A DNA stretch of 17,838 bases from JAJPXC01 sp964562375 (GCA_964562375.1 CAZLSW010000068.1:1-17838), one strand, 5' to 3'. Shown: positions 6,754 through 14,742, counted from the stretch's first letter. Made by a program: numbers and translations. The notes: generated by a model not told the origin, from the letters alone.

Positions 6754-9700
6754 TTACTTACTGTCGAGCTGGCGGAGGAGGGTGTTGACGGCTGTGTGGA
6801 GCTGGGTGTCCTCGCCGGTGACAATGGTCTCGGGGGAGTTGGCTACCTTTATGTCAGGCTCGAGCTGGGAGTTCTCAAGGTATGTGCCCTCGGCTGTACG
6901 GTAACCGATCACAGGGATGCCGTAGATTAGGGTTGGGTCTTGCATTGTCACCCAGTTGACCGAGGTCATGGTGCCCGGAACAGGCATGCCCACCAGCTGT
7001 CCGATTCCCTTGTGCTTGTACACCCAGGGCGTTCCATGAGCGTTGCTGTAGCAAGGCTCGGCCATTACCATTATGGATGGCTTGTTCCAGCGTCGCGAGG
7101 GCATGTCGCACACGTCCTGTCCGCGTATTTCCTGCGTGAGGTATTTCTCGCCCGAGAGGAGGACCTCGATGTCCTCGTGGAGACGACCGCCGCCGTTCCA
7201 GCGTATGTCAACCACCACGCCCTCGCATTGGGCATACTTGCCCATCAGCTCGCTGTAAACACGGCGGAAGCTGTCGTCGTCCATCGATTGGATGTGGACA
7301 TAGCCGAGACGACCCTTGCTCCACTTCTCCACGTCGGCGGCACGGGCTTTCACCCAACGCTCATAAAGCAGGTCGCTTTCCTTGCCGCGTGTAATGGGGA
7401 TAATCACTTCCTCCCAACGGCGCCCCGTGGAGGGATCGTAGAGGTTGACCAATGTCTTTTTGCCCTTGCGGTCGAGCAGGGCCGAGGCGTAATCGACGTC
7501 GCCGGCAAGCACCTCGCCGCCAATCTGCTCAATCACCACGCCCGCCTTGATCTTGGAAGTGGCGTTGTCGCAGGGACCTCCCTCGATCACCTCAGCCACT
7601 TTCAGGCCAGGGCCGTCGTAAGCCACGTCGTATAACAGGCCCAGTGATGCGGTAGCGTCGCCCGAAGCCCCGGGGCGATATCGTCCGCCTGTGTGTGACA
7701 CATTAAGCTCGCCCAAAAGCTCGGAGAGCATCTCAGCGTAGTCGCGGTTGTTGTCGATATGGGGCAGGAATTGCTTGTAGTGGTCGCTGAGCGAAGTCCA
7801 GTCGACCCCGTGCATATCCTTGGTGTAGAATCGCTCGCGCTCTTGGATGACCATATCGTTGAACATATATTCGCGCTCGCGCGCGGGGTCGATTTTCAGC
7901 GTGCCGTTCATGGCCACGTTGGAGAGCTTTTCACCCTTTACCTCCATCTTTTTAATCATGGAAGGGCCGATTATGAACAGATTTTTACCCTCGGCATCGG
8001 GGAAGAAGGCGAGGCCTTTGCCGTCCAATTTCGACACAGTTTTGTCCTCTTTCTTGCGCAGATCGCGTTTCCACAGGTCCTGGCCTTGCTCAAATGCGGT
8101 AAGATAATAGAGGGTCTCGCCGTCGGGGGTGATCCATGCGTCGGCCATGTCGGAGGAGGCGGGAGTAAGGCGATAGAGGCGGGAGTCCAAACCTTTGGTT
8201 TCCAAAAAAGTAGCCTTCACCTTTGATTCTTCCTTGTTTTCTTCATCGCTATCGGCTTTTTTGTCCTTTTTGCCTTTTTTGGCGGTGGCGGCAGGCTTGT
8301 CGATGGTCTTTTTGTTTGACTTCTCAGCCTCTTTTTTCAGGGCATAGTCCTCCTCGGAGAGGAAGTAGCGGTCGGCGGCTTCTTGGTTGAGGAACAGGAT
8401 CATAGCGTCGTACATTGAACCCCAAGAGGCGTGGTTGCGCATGCCATAACGCTCGCTCAGGAACACGATTGCTTGGCCGTCCATCGCCCAGCGCGGGTTG
8501 GAGTCGAAGTAGCCAGAGTGGGTTAGGTCGGTCACCTCGCCCGAGTCAACGTTTACCAAGGCAATGTCGGTGTAGGGGTCGCGGCCGTTCATGATTGCCT
8601 CCATCACGATCCACTTGGAGTCGGGGCTCCAGCGGTAGATCATCTGATTAGGGTAACGGCCGGGGGTAATGGTGGAATCGGTCAATTGTTTAACAGCTTT
8701 GGAAGCGGCGTCCATTACCATGAGGCGATTGCGGTCGGCCACGAAAGCGAGTTTCTTCCCGTCCGGGGAATACTGTGGCTGGGAGCGCTCCACGCCGTCG
8801 TCGGGGAACAGTGCGGTTTCCTCTATCTTGCTGGCGTTGGGGAAGTTAGGGTCCTCCTTGCGGGTCAATCGGACCTCATAGATATTGTTTCGTCCTGAGC
8901 GGTCGGAGGCATAGACAAGTGAGCGGGCGTCGCTGCCCCAGGAGATGCCGCTTTCGGCCTGGGGAGTGAAGGTGATTTGGTTGGTGGTGGGATACTCCAC
9001 CGAGGTGGTCAACACCTCACCGCGCTGGATTACAGCCACTGAGGTGCCGTCGGGCGACACGGCGGCATCACGTCCACCGGCTTTCACGTTGAGTTTCTTG
9101 ATTGGGTCACCCCAATCCTCAACTATCGTAATATCAAGCTTTTGCGGAGCATTGTCACCTTTTTTCAAGTAGATTTCGCCATCCCACGTCATGGCCAATG
9201 TGCCATCCTGGGCTTGGGAGAGGAAGCGCACGGGGTGAGTATGGAAATCGGTAAGTGGCTTGGCATCACCTCCTTGCACTGGCATGGCATAGAGGTTGAT
9301 AGCTGAGTCGCCAGCGCGCTCGCTAAGCAGGTAAATAGTTGAGCCATCGGGACTTACCACGGGATTACGATCCTCACCGGGACGATTGGTCAAGTTGGTG
9401 TGCTTTCCTGTGGCCACGTCGTAGCGCCAGATGTCGCGGGTGACTGAAGAGGTGTGATGTTTGCGCCACTCGTCCTCGAAGCCTTTAACATCCTGATACA
9501 CAAAGAATGAGCCATCGGGGCTCCATGACAACATTTCGGCGGGCGTACCCAATATTTGTGTCACTTTACCACCCTCGATGGGCACGGTGTAGACCTGCGT
9601 CATTCTCGAGGTGGGGAACATGGCGGAAGATTGGGGAGCTTGAATGGCAGCAGAGAAGATAACGGCTTTGCCATCGGGGGTGAAAGCCTGCGGAATTTCT

Positions 9701-10023
9701 CCCACCGAATTCCAAGTCAAGCGGGTAGCGGGGCCACCGTCGGATGGCATTATGTATATGTCGTCGTTGCCGTTTCGGTCGGAGGCAAAGGCGATTAAAG
9801 AACCGTCGGGGCTCCATACGGGTACCGACTCGTAGCTCGGCTGGGTGGTTAATCTTGTGGCTTTGCCGCCAGTAACGGGCACGGTGTAAATGTCGCCGCG
9901 GTAGGTGAAGGCCACGCGGTCGCCCTTAGGGGAAATCTTCACGTCGCGGAGCCACAAAGGGGACACCGCCGAGGTTCCGAAGCCTATCACCGCCGCCAAT
10001 GCGGCCAATGTATATCGTCTCAT
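6754..10023 (-). CDS. Exported tricorn-like S41 peptidase with PD40 propellers
   Basis: A 1089-residue serine peptidase. The N-terminus (MRRYTLAALAAVIGFGTSA) is a signal peptide, so it acts in the periplasm or at the envelope, unlike archaeal tricorn. Repeated SPDG/PD40 units (for example near residues 70 and 235) form one or two beta-propellers over about 25-680. About 790-865 looks like a PDZ domain, and 900-1085 is the S41 catalytic core. Likely catalytic residues, by alignment with tricorn, are His777 (ELNVSHTGG), Ser993 (CYSNAHG) and Glu1050 (LENSQLEPD). The Asp that follows the tricorn nucleophile is Asn here. A Lys/Glu-rich low-complexity stretch (about 562-605) interrupts the second propeller. 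It probably degrades peptides selected by the propellers. It has its own promoter and is probably monocistronic. Confidence 0.9.
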   Translation of the reverse strand: MRRYTLAALAAVIGFGTSAVSPLWLRDVKISPKGDRVAFTYRGDIYTVPVTGGKATRLTTQPSYESVPVWSPDGSLIAFASDRNGNDDIYIMPSDGGPATRLTWNSVGEIPQAFTPDGKAVIFSAAIQAPQSSAMFPTSRMTQVYTVPIEGGKVTQILGTPAEMLSWSPDGSFFVYQDVKGFEDEWRKHHTSSVTRDIWRYDVATGKHTNLTNRPGEDRNPVVSPDGSTIYLLSERAGDSAINLYAMPVQGGDAKPLTDFHTHPVRFLSQAQDGTLAMTWDGEIYLKKGDNAPQKLDITIVEDWGDPIKKLNVKAGGRDAAVSPDGTSVAVIQRGEVLTTSVEYPTTNQITFTPQAESGISWGSDARSLVYASDRSGRNNIYEVRLTRKEDPNFPNASKIEETALFPDDGVERSQPQYSPDGKKLAFVADRNRLMVMDAASKAVKQLTDSTITPGRYPNQMIYRWSPDSKWIVMEAIMNGRDPYTDIALVNVDSGEVTDLTHSGYFDSNPRWAMDGQAIVFLSERYGMRNHASWGSMYDAMILFLNQEAADRYFLSEEDYALKKEAEKSNKKTIDKPAATAKKGKKDKKADSDEENKEESKVKATFLETKGLDSRLYRLTPASSDMADAWITPDGETLYYLTAFEQGQDLWKRDLRKKEDKTVSKLDGKGLAFFPDAEGKNLFIIGPSMIKKMEVKGEKLSNVAMNGTLKIDPAREREYMFNDMVIQERERFYTKDMHGVDWTSLSDHYKQFLPHIDNNRDYAEMLSELLGELNVSHTGGRYRPGASGDATASLGLLYDVAYDGPGLKVAEVIEGGPCDNATSKIKAGVVIEQIGGEVLAGDVDYASALLDRKGKKTLVNLYDPSTGRRWEEVIIPITRGKESDLLYERWVKARAADVEKWSKGRLGYVHIQSMDDDSFRRVYSELMGKYAQCEGVVVDIRWNGGGRLHEDIEVLLSGEKYLTQEIRGQDVCDMPSRRWNKPSIMVMAEPCYSNAHGTPWVYKHKGIGQLVGMPVPGTMTSVNWVTMQDPTLIYGIPVIGYRTAEGTYLENSQLEPDIKVANSPETIVTGEDTQLHTAVNTLLRQLDSK

Positions 10024-10052
10024 GCTGTAAATGTTGGTTTATTCAAGTTTTT

Positions 10053-10084
10053 GCAAAAATAGCATTTTTCAGGCAAACTGGCAA
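10053..10084 (-). promoter_or_regulatory. Promoter of the S41 peptidase gene
   Basis: Read on the minus strand: TTG (10082-10084), a 20-nt spacer, then TATTTTTGC (10053-10061), matching TAnnTTTG. The leader would be only about 20 nt. It is back to back with the toxin-antitoxin promoter, 27 bp away. Confidence 0.55.
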
Positions 10085-10111
10085 GTGATTCCCAACCAAT
10101 CACCTATTTCT

Positions 10112-10144
10112 TTTGTATATATGATATATATTTGATATATTTGC
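10112..10144 (+). promoter_or_regulatory. Consensus promoter of the toxin-antitoxin operon
   Basis: TTTG at 10112-10115, a 20-nt spacer and TATATTTGC at 10136-10144: a full Bacteroidetes match. Transcription should start near 10151. This rules out an upstream TTG at 10132 as a start codon, because it lies inside the promoter. Confidence 0.75.
10116..10130. promoter_or_regulatory. Possible antitoxin operator (15-bp palindrome)
   Basis: TATATAT-G-ATATATA is a perfect palindrome lying wholly inside the spacer of the toxin-antitoxin promoter. Ribbon-helix-helix antitoxins usually bind such sites to repress their own operon. That it is an operator is inference; AT-only palindromes also occur by chance. 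Confidence 0.4.
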
Positions 10145-10158
10145 AAAAAATTTTTCTC

Positions 10159-10491
10159 ATGAACACTTACGCCCCCACAAGCAGCAACAACCAGTTCAAA
10201 GCCAAACAGCGCAAAATCATCGAATTGCCAATTGATGAGATGCGTGTATTGTCTATGCATGCCGCTTCTCAAGGAATGAGCCTCAAGAAATATATTGAGC
10301 ATTGCATGGTAGATCGGGCACATTCTCTACAGTTGGAAGTAACGGAAAATCCTAGTCCAAGCCAAGACCCATGGTTTGACGATCCACAAAATCTAGCCTC
10401 ATTAGACAGGGGAATGACAGATATCAAAGCTGGACGCGTAAGGAAAGTGTCCTTGGAGGATATTCATAATCTTTTGGGATTACAGCCATGA
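10159..10491 (+). CDS. Antitoxin with ribbon-helix-helix-like N-terminus
   Basis: A 110-residue protein. I start it at the ATG (MNTYAPTSSNNQ); the longer frame from a TTG at 10132 would begin inside the -7 box. RKIIELP reads as a beta-strand, followed by helices DEMRVLSMHAASQG and SLKKYIEHCM, a ribbon-helix-helix pattern for DNA binding. The tail (DPWFDDPQNLASLDRG, SLEDIHNLLGL) is the type that wraps a RelE/YoeB-like toxin. It overlaps the toxin gene by ATGA, so translation is coupled. It probably neutralises the toxin and represses the operon through the palindrome in the promoter. The gene is clearly AT-richer than its neighbours, a sign of transfer. The role comes from context and pattern, not from a named family match. 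Confidence 0.8.
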   Translation: MNTYAPTSSNNQFKAKQRKIIELPIDEMRVLSMHAASQGMSLKKYIEHCMVDRAHSLQLEVTENPSPSQDPWFDDPQNLASLDRGMTDIKAGRVRKVSLEDIHNLLGLQP

Positions 10492-10766
10492 CATATACCC
10501 TGGAGATCACCCAAGAAGCAGAGATTCATCTTCAAGTTTGGAGGAAATCAGGCTCCCAAAAAGACCTCAATAAGATCTATACCTTCTTCAAGGAACTAAC
10601 GGAACACCCAAAGACTGGGACCGGACACCCTGAACCGCTGAAAGGCAATCGACAAGGGCAATGGAGCCGCAAAATAAACAAAAAAGACCGTTTAATTTAC
10701 ACCATTGTTGATGAGACAGTCACCGTGACTGTCATCTCAGCGTTAGGTCATTATCAAGATAAATAG
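10488..10766 (+). CDS. yoeB: YoeB/Txe-family mRNA interferase toxin
   Basis: A 92-residue toxin of the RelE superfamily. YoeB relatives bind the ribosome and cut mRNA in the A site. By alignment with E. coli YoeB the catalytic set is complete: Glu49 (GHPEPLK), Arg68 (KKDRLIY), His88 and Tyr89 (GHYQDK). The WSRKI segment (59-63) is also diagnostic. The start codon overlaps the antitoxin stop as ATGA. The stop is 8 bp before upp, and no promoter of the local type lies between. All active-site residues are intact, so the toxin is expected to work. Confidence 0.92.
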   Translation: MTYTLEITQEAEIHLQVWRKSGSQKDLNKIYTFFKELTEHPKTGTGHPEPLKGNRQGQWSRKINKKDRLIYTIVDETVTVTVISALGHYQDK

Positions 10767-10774
10767 AATAGACC

Positions 10775-11428
10775 ATGAAAGTAGTGAATTTTGGGGAGTT
10801 CCCCTCGTTGATCAGCCAGTATATGATGGAGTTGCGCGACGTGACTATCCAGCAGGATCCCATGCGTTTCCGCCGCAACCTGGAGCGCATAGGCCAGATT
10901 ATGGCGTTCGAGATCTCGCGCACGCTGCATTACCGCACGGTTGAGACCCAAACGCCCCTCGACCGCGCAAAGTGCCATGTGATTGACGACAAGGTGGTGC
11001 TGGCCACCATTTTCCGCGCCGGCATACCGTTCCACCAGGGGTTTCTCGACTATTTCGACCGGGCCGAGAACGCTTTCGTGTCGGCTTACCGAAAATACAA
11101 GGAGAAGGAGAATTTCGACGTGTTCATCGAGTACCTGGCGTCGCCTCGCTTGGACGGCAAGGTGCTGATTATCGCCGACCCCATGCTGGCAACGGGAGCG
11201 TCGATGGAGCTGAGTTACAGGGCGTTGCTCACCAAGGGAGAGCCTGCCCACATCCACGTGGCCTCGGTGATCGCCTCCAAGGTGGCCATCGATTATATCA
11301 AGTCGACCTTCCCCGAGAAAAAGACCACCATCTGGGCCGGTGCCATTGATGACGAGATCAACGCCCATTCCTATATCGTGCCGGGCCTGGGCGACGCCGG
11401 CGATCTTGCCTACGGCATCAAGGAGTAA
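10775..11428 (+). CDS. upp: Uracil phosphoribosyltransferase
   Basis: A pyrimidine-salvage enzyme that makes UMP from uracil and PRPP in the cytoplasm. The 217 residues show the PRPP loop IIADPMLATGASME (132-145), FRAGIPFHQGF (80-90), and the uracil-binding tail YIVPGLGDAGD (200-210). Length and start (MKVVNFGEFPSL) are usual for the Bacteroidetes form. Its ATG is 8 bp after the YoeB toxin, without a promoter of its own, so it seems to be the third gene of the toxin-antitoxin operon. Its GC content and codon use match the core genes, not the AT-rich pair upstream. It is 5 bp from the next gene. Confidence 0.95.
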   Translation: MKVVNFGEFPSLISQYMMELRDVTIQQDPMRFRRNLERIGQIMAFEISRTLHYRTVETQTPLDRAKCHVIDDKVVLATIFRAGIPFHQGFLDYFDRAENAFVSAYRKYKEKENFDVFIEYLASPRLDGKVLIIADPMLATGASMELSYRALLTKGEPAHIHVASVIASKVAIDYIKSTFPEKKTTIWAGAIDDEINAHSYIVPGLGDAGDLAYGIKE

Positions 11429-11433
11429 CCGGG

Positions 11434-12885
11434 ATGAGGCTCGCGGGGAAAATATTGGTATTCATCACGTTATGCTGTCTTGGGTTCTCGGGAGCGGCAA
11501 ATAGCAACGTGACGGCTCTCGACTCGCTGCTGAGCGTGCTTGACCAAGAAATTCCCCAACGCTTCACCTATATCGCTGAGCGCCAACACAAAATCACGCA
11601 GTCGCGCCGCGACCTGAGCGGGGTTACGCCCAACGATACCGACGCCTACAACATCCTCCGCACCCTCTACGAGCTGTATCGTCCCTACGACATCGACTCG
11701 GCCCTGCTCGTGGCACGCATGCGCCTCGAAGCCGCCCGTCATATCGGCGACCCATCCAAAATCATGTCGTCGCGACTCAACATCGCCGAGAGCAGCATCG
11801 CGGCGGGCAGCTACCACACGGCCCTCCACCTGCTCGACAGCCTCGACCGCTCCCAAATGCGTGATTATCACCTACGTTACACCTACGACCTCTACCAACG
11901 CCTATGGCACCGGTTGGCACTCAACGACGGCGTTCTCTCCCAGCGTCGTCGCTACGAGATGCTGGAAAAGGTGTACCTCGATTCCCTCGCCCTATACCCC
12001 CGCCAACGCGACAAACTCAATTCACGCGACCTTATCAACCGCGCCCAAGCATTCTACAAAGGGGGCCAAACGGCCAAAGCCAAAACCGATCTTGCCGAGG
12101 CGGCCCTGCTTGACGTGCGCAGCGGCCGTCGCGACATGGAATCGTTGATGAGATTGGCCTACATCCTCTGCCAAGAGGGTGATTATGAGCGGGCCTACCT
12201 TTACAACACCACGGCTCTCAAGGAGGCAAGCGACGCCCACGCGCAAGCCCGCACAACCGAGATACTCCAAGCCGCCGCCGTTATCGACCAAGCCCACACG
12301 GCCATGATGGCCCAATCGATGCGCAATCAACGAGTGGCACTGGCGATCATCGCCGCGTTAGCCCTGCTGGCCATCCTGGCACTGGTTTTCGCCCTGTGCA
12401 AAGCCCGCTCCCAACGTCGCGCATCCCGACGACTGGAAGAAGCCAACCGGGAGCTCGAGGAGTCGAATCGTCGCAAAGAGCTATACATCAGCCAATTATT
12501 CGACATACATAGCCGCCATATCGTGCAACTTACCGCAATACGAAAACAAGCTCTACAACAGTTGCGTGCCGGACGGCTCGAGCAGCTCGAGAAATCGCTA
12601 TCCTCCCACAACGCCGAAAACGCCGAGTTGCAAGGAATGTACACCCGCTTCGACGAGATGTACTTGTCGATGTACCCCGATTTCCTTAAGGAGTACAACC
12701 AAAAGGTGCACCCAGAACATCGTGTCGACCCCGAGACGCGCACCCTCACCCCCGAGTTGCGCGTGCAAGCTCTCATCAACATGGGCATTACCGATAGTGG
12801 CCGTATCGCACGGCTCCTCCACTATTCCCCGCAGACGGTGTACAACTACCGCTCACGCCTGAAAACGCGCCTACTCGAAGCCTAA
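11434..12885 (+). CDS. DUF6377-like membrane-anchored transcriptional regulator
   Basis: A 483-residue protein. Residues 1-22 (MRLAGKILVFITLCCLGFSG) are a signal peptide or first anchor. About 30-295 is helical and TPR-like and would face the periplasm. Residues 301-322 (VALAIIAALALLAILALVF) are a clear membrane span, followed by a charged coiled coil (about 325-350). The cytoplasmic part contains ELYISQLFDIH, MYLSMYPDFLKEYN and, at about 447-476, a LuxR-like helix-turn-helix (MGITDSGRIARLLHYSPQTVYNYRS broken across two helices). This order matches DUF6377 proteins of Bacteroidetes. Such proteins presumably sense an envelope signal and bind DNA; target and signal are unknown. The start lies 5 bp after upp, so it is probably in the same operon. 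No terminator is evident after it. Confidence 0.82.
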   Translation: MRLAGKILVFITLCCLGFSGAANSNVTALDSLLSVLDQEIPQRFTYIAERQHKITQSRRDLSGVTPNDTDAYNILRTLYELYRPYDIDSALLVARMRLEAARHIGDPSKIMSSRLNIAESSIAAGSYHTALHLLDSLDRSQMRDYHLRYTYDLYQRLWHRLALNDGVLSQRRRYEMLEKVYLDSLALYPRQRDKLNSRDLINRAQAFYKGGQTAKAKTDLAEAALLDVRSGRRDMESLMRLAYILCQEGDYERAYLYNTTALKEASDAHAQARTTEILQAAAVIDQAHTAMMAQSMRNQRVALAIIAALALLAILALVFALCKARSQRRASRRLEEANRELEESNRRKELYISQLFDIHSRHIVQLTAIRKQALQQLRAGRLEQLEKSLSSHNAENAELQGMYTRFDEMYLSMYPDFLKEYNQKVHPEHRVDPETRTLTPELRVQALINMGITDSGRIARLLHYSPQTVYNYRSRLKTRLLEA

Positions 12886-13078
12886 TCTCAACCTACTTCA
12901 CCCAATAGCCAATCACCTGACATTCAAGCAAATCAATCTACCTAAAAGCTACCTTAAAGGCTCGCTGTATAGCAGAAAGAGAAATTTTGGTTGATGGTAT
13001 CATTCGATTTTGGCCTGCGGCTCCCTCGCTACGCTCGCAAAATCTCAAATACCCTGGATGATTCTCGGCTGACACTTA

Positions 13079-13118
13079 CCCCCACCTTGCGCAGGCTCCG
13101 CCAGCGCTGCGGTGGGGG
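13079..13118. repeat. REP-like GC-rich hairpin
   Basis: Outer arms CCCCCACC (13079-13086) and GGTGGGGG (13111-13118) pair perfectly. Inner arms GCGCAGGC and GCCAGCGC pair with one mismatch around the loop TCC. No T-run follows, so it is not a simple terminator. A second, weaker hairpin with the same CTCCGCCAG centre (GGCCAAGC-TCC-GCCAGGCC) lies at 13129-13147. Confidence 0.7.
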
Positions 13119-13248
13119 CTACTTTCCCGGCCAAGCTCCGCCAGGCCCGCTGAGACTTCCGCAGTAGATTCGCGTCACCTCAGTCTGCGTTAGTCTGCGC
13201 AAGTCCGCGTGCAAACAATCATGTATACCACCGAAGAAGCCTCGCGTT

Positions 13249-13277
13249 AAAAAAATCTGCTTGGAAATCGCCTTCAG
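13249..13277 (-). terminator. Weak terminator candidate for ugd
   Basis: On the minus strand, a short imperfect stem (CTG..GG with CC..CAG, 13257-13277) is followed by seven T (13249-13255). It lies about 75 bp after the ugd stop. The stem is poor, so this is tentative. Confidence 0.25.
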
Positions 13278-13303
13278 CGGGGGAGTAACAAAGGCATCGC
13301 TCC

Positions 13304-13348
13304 TCTTGACTTTTGCCTCTTGACTCTTGACTCTTGACTTTTGCCTCT
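13304..13348. repeat. Heptamer-type tandem repeat (TCTTGAC) beside the ugd stop
   Basis: Four TCTTGAC copies, two of them followed by TTTTGCC, make a roughly 7-bp-period run. The pattern CTTGACTTTTGCCTCTTGAC opens it, and TTGACTTTTGCCTC returns at its end. It lies 5-50 bp beyond the ugd stop. It is of the same kind as the GTTGAAA run at 61-88, though the unit differs. Confidence 0.85.
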
Positions 13349-13352
13349 CGCG

Positions 13353-14666
13353 TCACTTCTGGCCGATGCGGGTGTAGGTGAAGCCGAGGGATTGCAGCTC
13401 GTCGCGCGACCAGATGTTGCGGCCGTCGACCACGACGTTGCCCCGCATGGCTTTGCGGATGACGTTCCAGTTGGGCATACGGAATTGTCGCCACTCGGTC
13501 ATCAGGGCCACCGCGTCGGCGCGGTCCACGCAGTCGTAAAGGTCGCGGCAGTAGGTCACCTTGTCGCCCAAGCGGCGGCGGCACTCGTCCATGGCCACGG
13601 GGTCGAACACCCTCACCACGGCTCCCTGCGCCAGCAATTTCTCGACAACAACCAGTGCGGGCGACTCTCGCATATCGTCGGTCTCAGGCTTGAACGAGAG
13701 GCCCAAGACAGCCACCGTCTTGCCCTTCACGTCGCCCAAGTAGCGGGCCAATTTCTGATACACAACGTGCTTCTGGCGAGCGTTTACCCTCTCAACGGCC
13801 TCTATCACCTCCAGGCGAAGGCCATGCTCCACCGCGGTGTGAGCCAACGCTTTAACGTCCTTGGGGAAGCATGAGCCGCCGTAACCGCAACCAGCGTAGA
13901 GGAATTTTTGGCCGATTCGCGGGTCACTGCCGATGCCTTGGCGCACCTTGTCGACGTCGGCACCCACGGCCTCGCACAGGTTGGCAATATCGTTCATGAA
14001 CGAGATACGGGTGGCCAGCATGGCGTTGGCGGCGTATTTGGTCATCTCGGCCGAGGGGATATCCATGAAAATCACGCGCATGTTTTGGATCATGAACGGC
14101 TTGTAGAGCTGCTCCATCATGGTGCGGGCACGGTCGCTGTCGGTGCCGACGACCACTCGGTCGGGGCTCATGAAATCCTTGATAGCGGCTCCCTCTTTCA
14201 GGAATTCAGGGTTGGAGGCCACGTCGAATGGCACCTCCACGCCCCGTGCTGCCAATTCCTCGTATATGGCGGCTTTCACCTTGTAGGCGGTACCCACTGG
14301 GACGGTTGATTTCGTCACGAGAATGGTGTAGCGGTTGATCAGGCGACCGAACTGGCGTGCCACGTCCATCACATAGCGCAGGTCGGCCGAGCCGTCATCG
14401 TCGGGAGGTGTGCCGACGGCCGAGAACACCACGTCGACGTCGTCGATCACGTCGGCCAGATTGGTGGTGAATTTCAGGCGCCCGTATCCCATGTTGCGAT
14501 GGGCAAGTTCCTCCAGCCCAGGCTCATAAATGGGAATCTCACCGCGGCGCAAGCGGTCGATTTTGGCCGCGTCGACGTCGACACATGTCACATGGTTGCC
14601 CACCTCGGCGAAACAGGTGCCGGTCACCAGCCCCACGTATCCCGTTCCTACAATTGCTATATTCAT
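13353..14666 (-). CDS. ugd: UDP-glucose 6-dehydrogenase
   Basis: Oxidises UDP-glucose to UDP-glucuronate with two NAD, supplying precursors for capsule and other surface polysaccharides. The 437 residues show the N-terminal Rossmann motif IVGTGYVGLVTG (5-16), SAVGTPPDDDGSADL, STVPVGT, NPEFLKEG, and the catalytic cysteine Cys266 in GYGGSCFPKDV. The C-terminal UDP-binding domain (LGLSFKPETDDMRESPA) is complete. The ATG begins MNIAIVGTGYVG, so there is no room for a different start. It diverges from the rluA-type gene through a 76-bp gap and seems monocistronic. No glycan genes are next to it, so its product pathway cannot be read from context. Confidence 0.96.
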   Translation of the reverse strand: MNIAIVGTGYVGLVTGTCFAEVGNHVTCVDVDAAKIDRLRRGEIPIYEPGLEELAHRNMGYGRLKFTTNLADVIDDVDVVFSAVGTPPDDDGSADLRYVMDVARQFGRLINRYTILVTKSTVPVGTAYKVKAAIYEELAARGVEVPFDVASNPEFLKEGAAIKDFMSPDRVVVGTDSDRARTMMEQLYKPFMIQNMRVIFMDIPSAEMTKYAANAMLATRISFMNDIANLCEAVGADVDKVRQGIGSDPRIGQKFLYAGCGYGGSCFPKDVKALAHTAVEHGLRLEVIEAVERVNARQKHVVYQKLARYLGDVKGKTVAVLGLSFKPETDDMRESPALVVVEKLLAQGAVVRVFDPVAMDECRRRLGDKVTYCRDLYDCVDRADAVALMTEWRQFRMPNWNVIRKAMRGNVVVDGRNIWSRDELQSLGFTYTRIGQK

Positions 14667-14688
14667 GACGTATCGAAATTGTGAGCGA

Positions 14689-14696
14689 CAAATTTA
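14689..14696 (-). promoter_or_regulatory. Candidate -7 box of ugd
   Basis: TAAATTTG on the minus strand fits TAnnTTTG and lies 22 bp before the ATG. No TTTG is seen at the -33 position, which would overlap the opposing -7 box of the rluA-type gene. Confidence 0.38.
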
Positions 14697-14719
14697 CGCG
14701 ATTTTCCCCGTTTATTTGC

Positions 14720-14727
14720 TACCTTTG
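14720..14727 (+). promoter_or_regulatory. Candidate -7 box of the rluA-fmt operon
   Basis: TACCTTTG fits the -7 consensus and lies 15 bp before the ATG, implying a very short leader. Only 23 bp separate it from the ugd -7 box, so the two promoters would overlap and could exclude each other. Confidence 0.4.
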
Positions 14728-14742
14728 TGAAAAATTTGAATC

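Larger units (their letters stand above)
12886..13352. other. 467-bp intergenic region with dispersed-repeat remnants
   Basis: I find no credible gene. It contains a CTCGCTACGCTCGC stretch near 13025, two GC-rich hairpins (13079-13147), a repeated GTCTGCG run (13182-13199), a weak minus-strand terminator candidate (13249-13277), and a heptamer repeat run (13304-13348). The parts look like remnants of dispersed intergenic elements between two genes that converge here. Confidence 0.65.

Noticed and set aside
10132..10158. TTG start for the antitoxin
   Set aside because: It lies in the -7 box of the operon's promoter, so it would not be in the mRNA; the ATG at 10159 gives a normal antitoxin.
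13219..13584. 121-residue minus-strand frame in the repeat-rich gap
   Set aside because: It overlaps the end of ugd in another frame and runs through heptamer repeats; the product is Arg/Pro-rich without domains.
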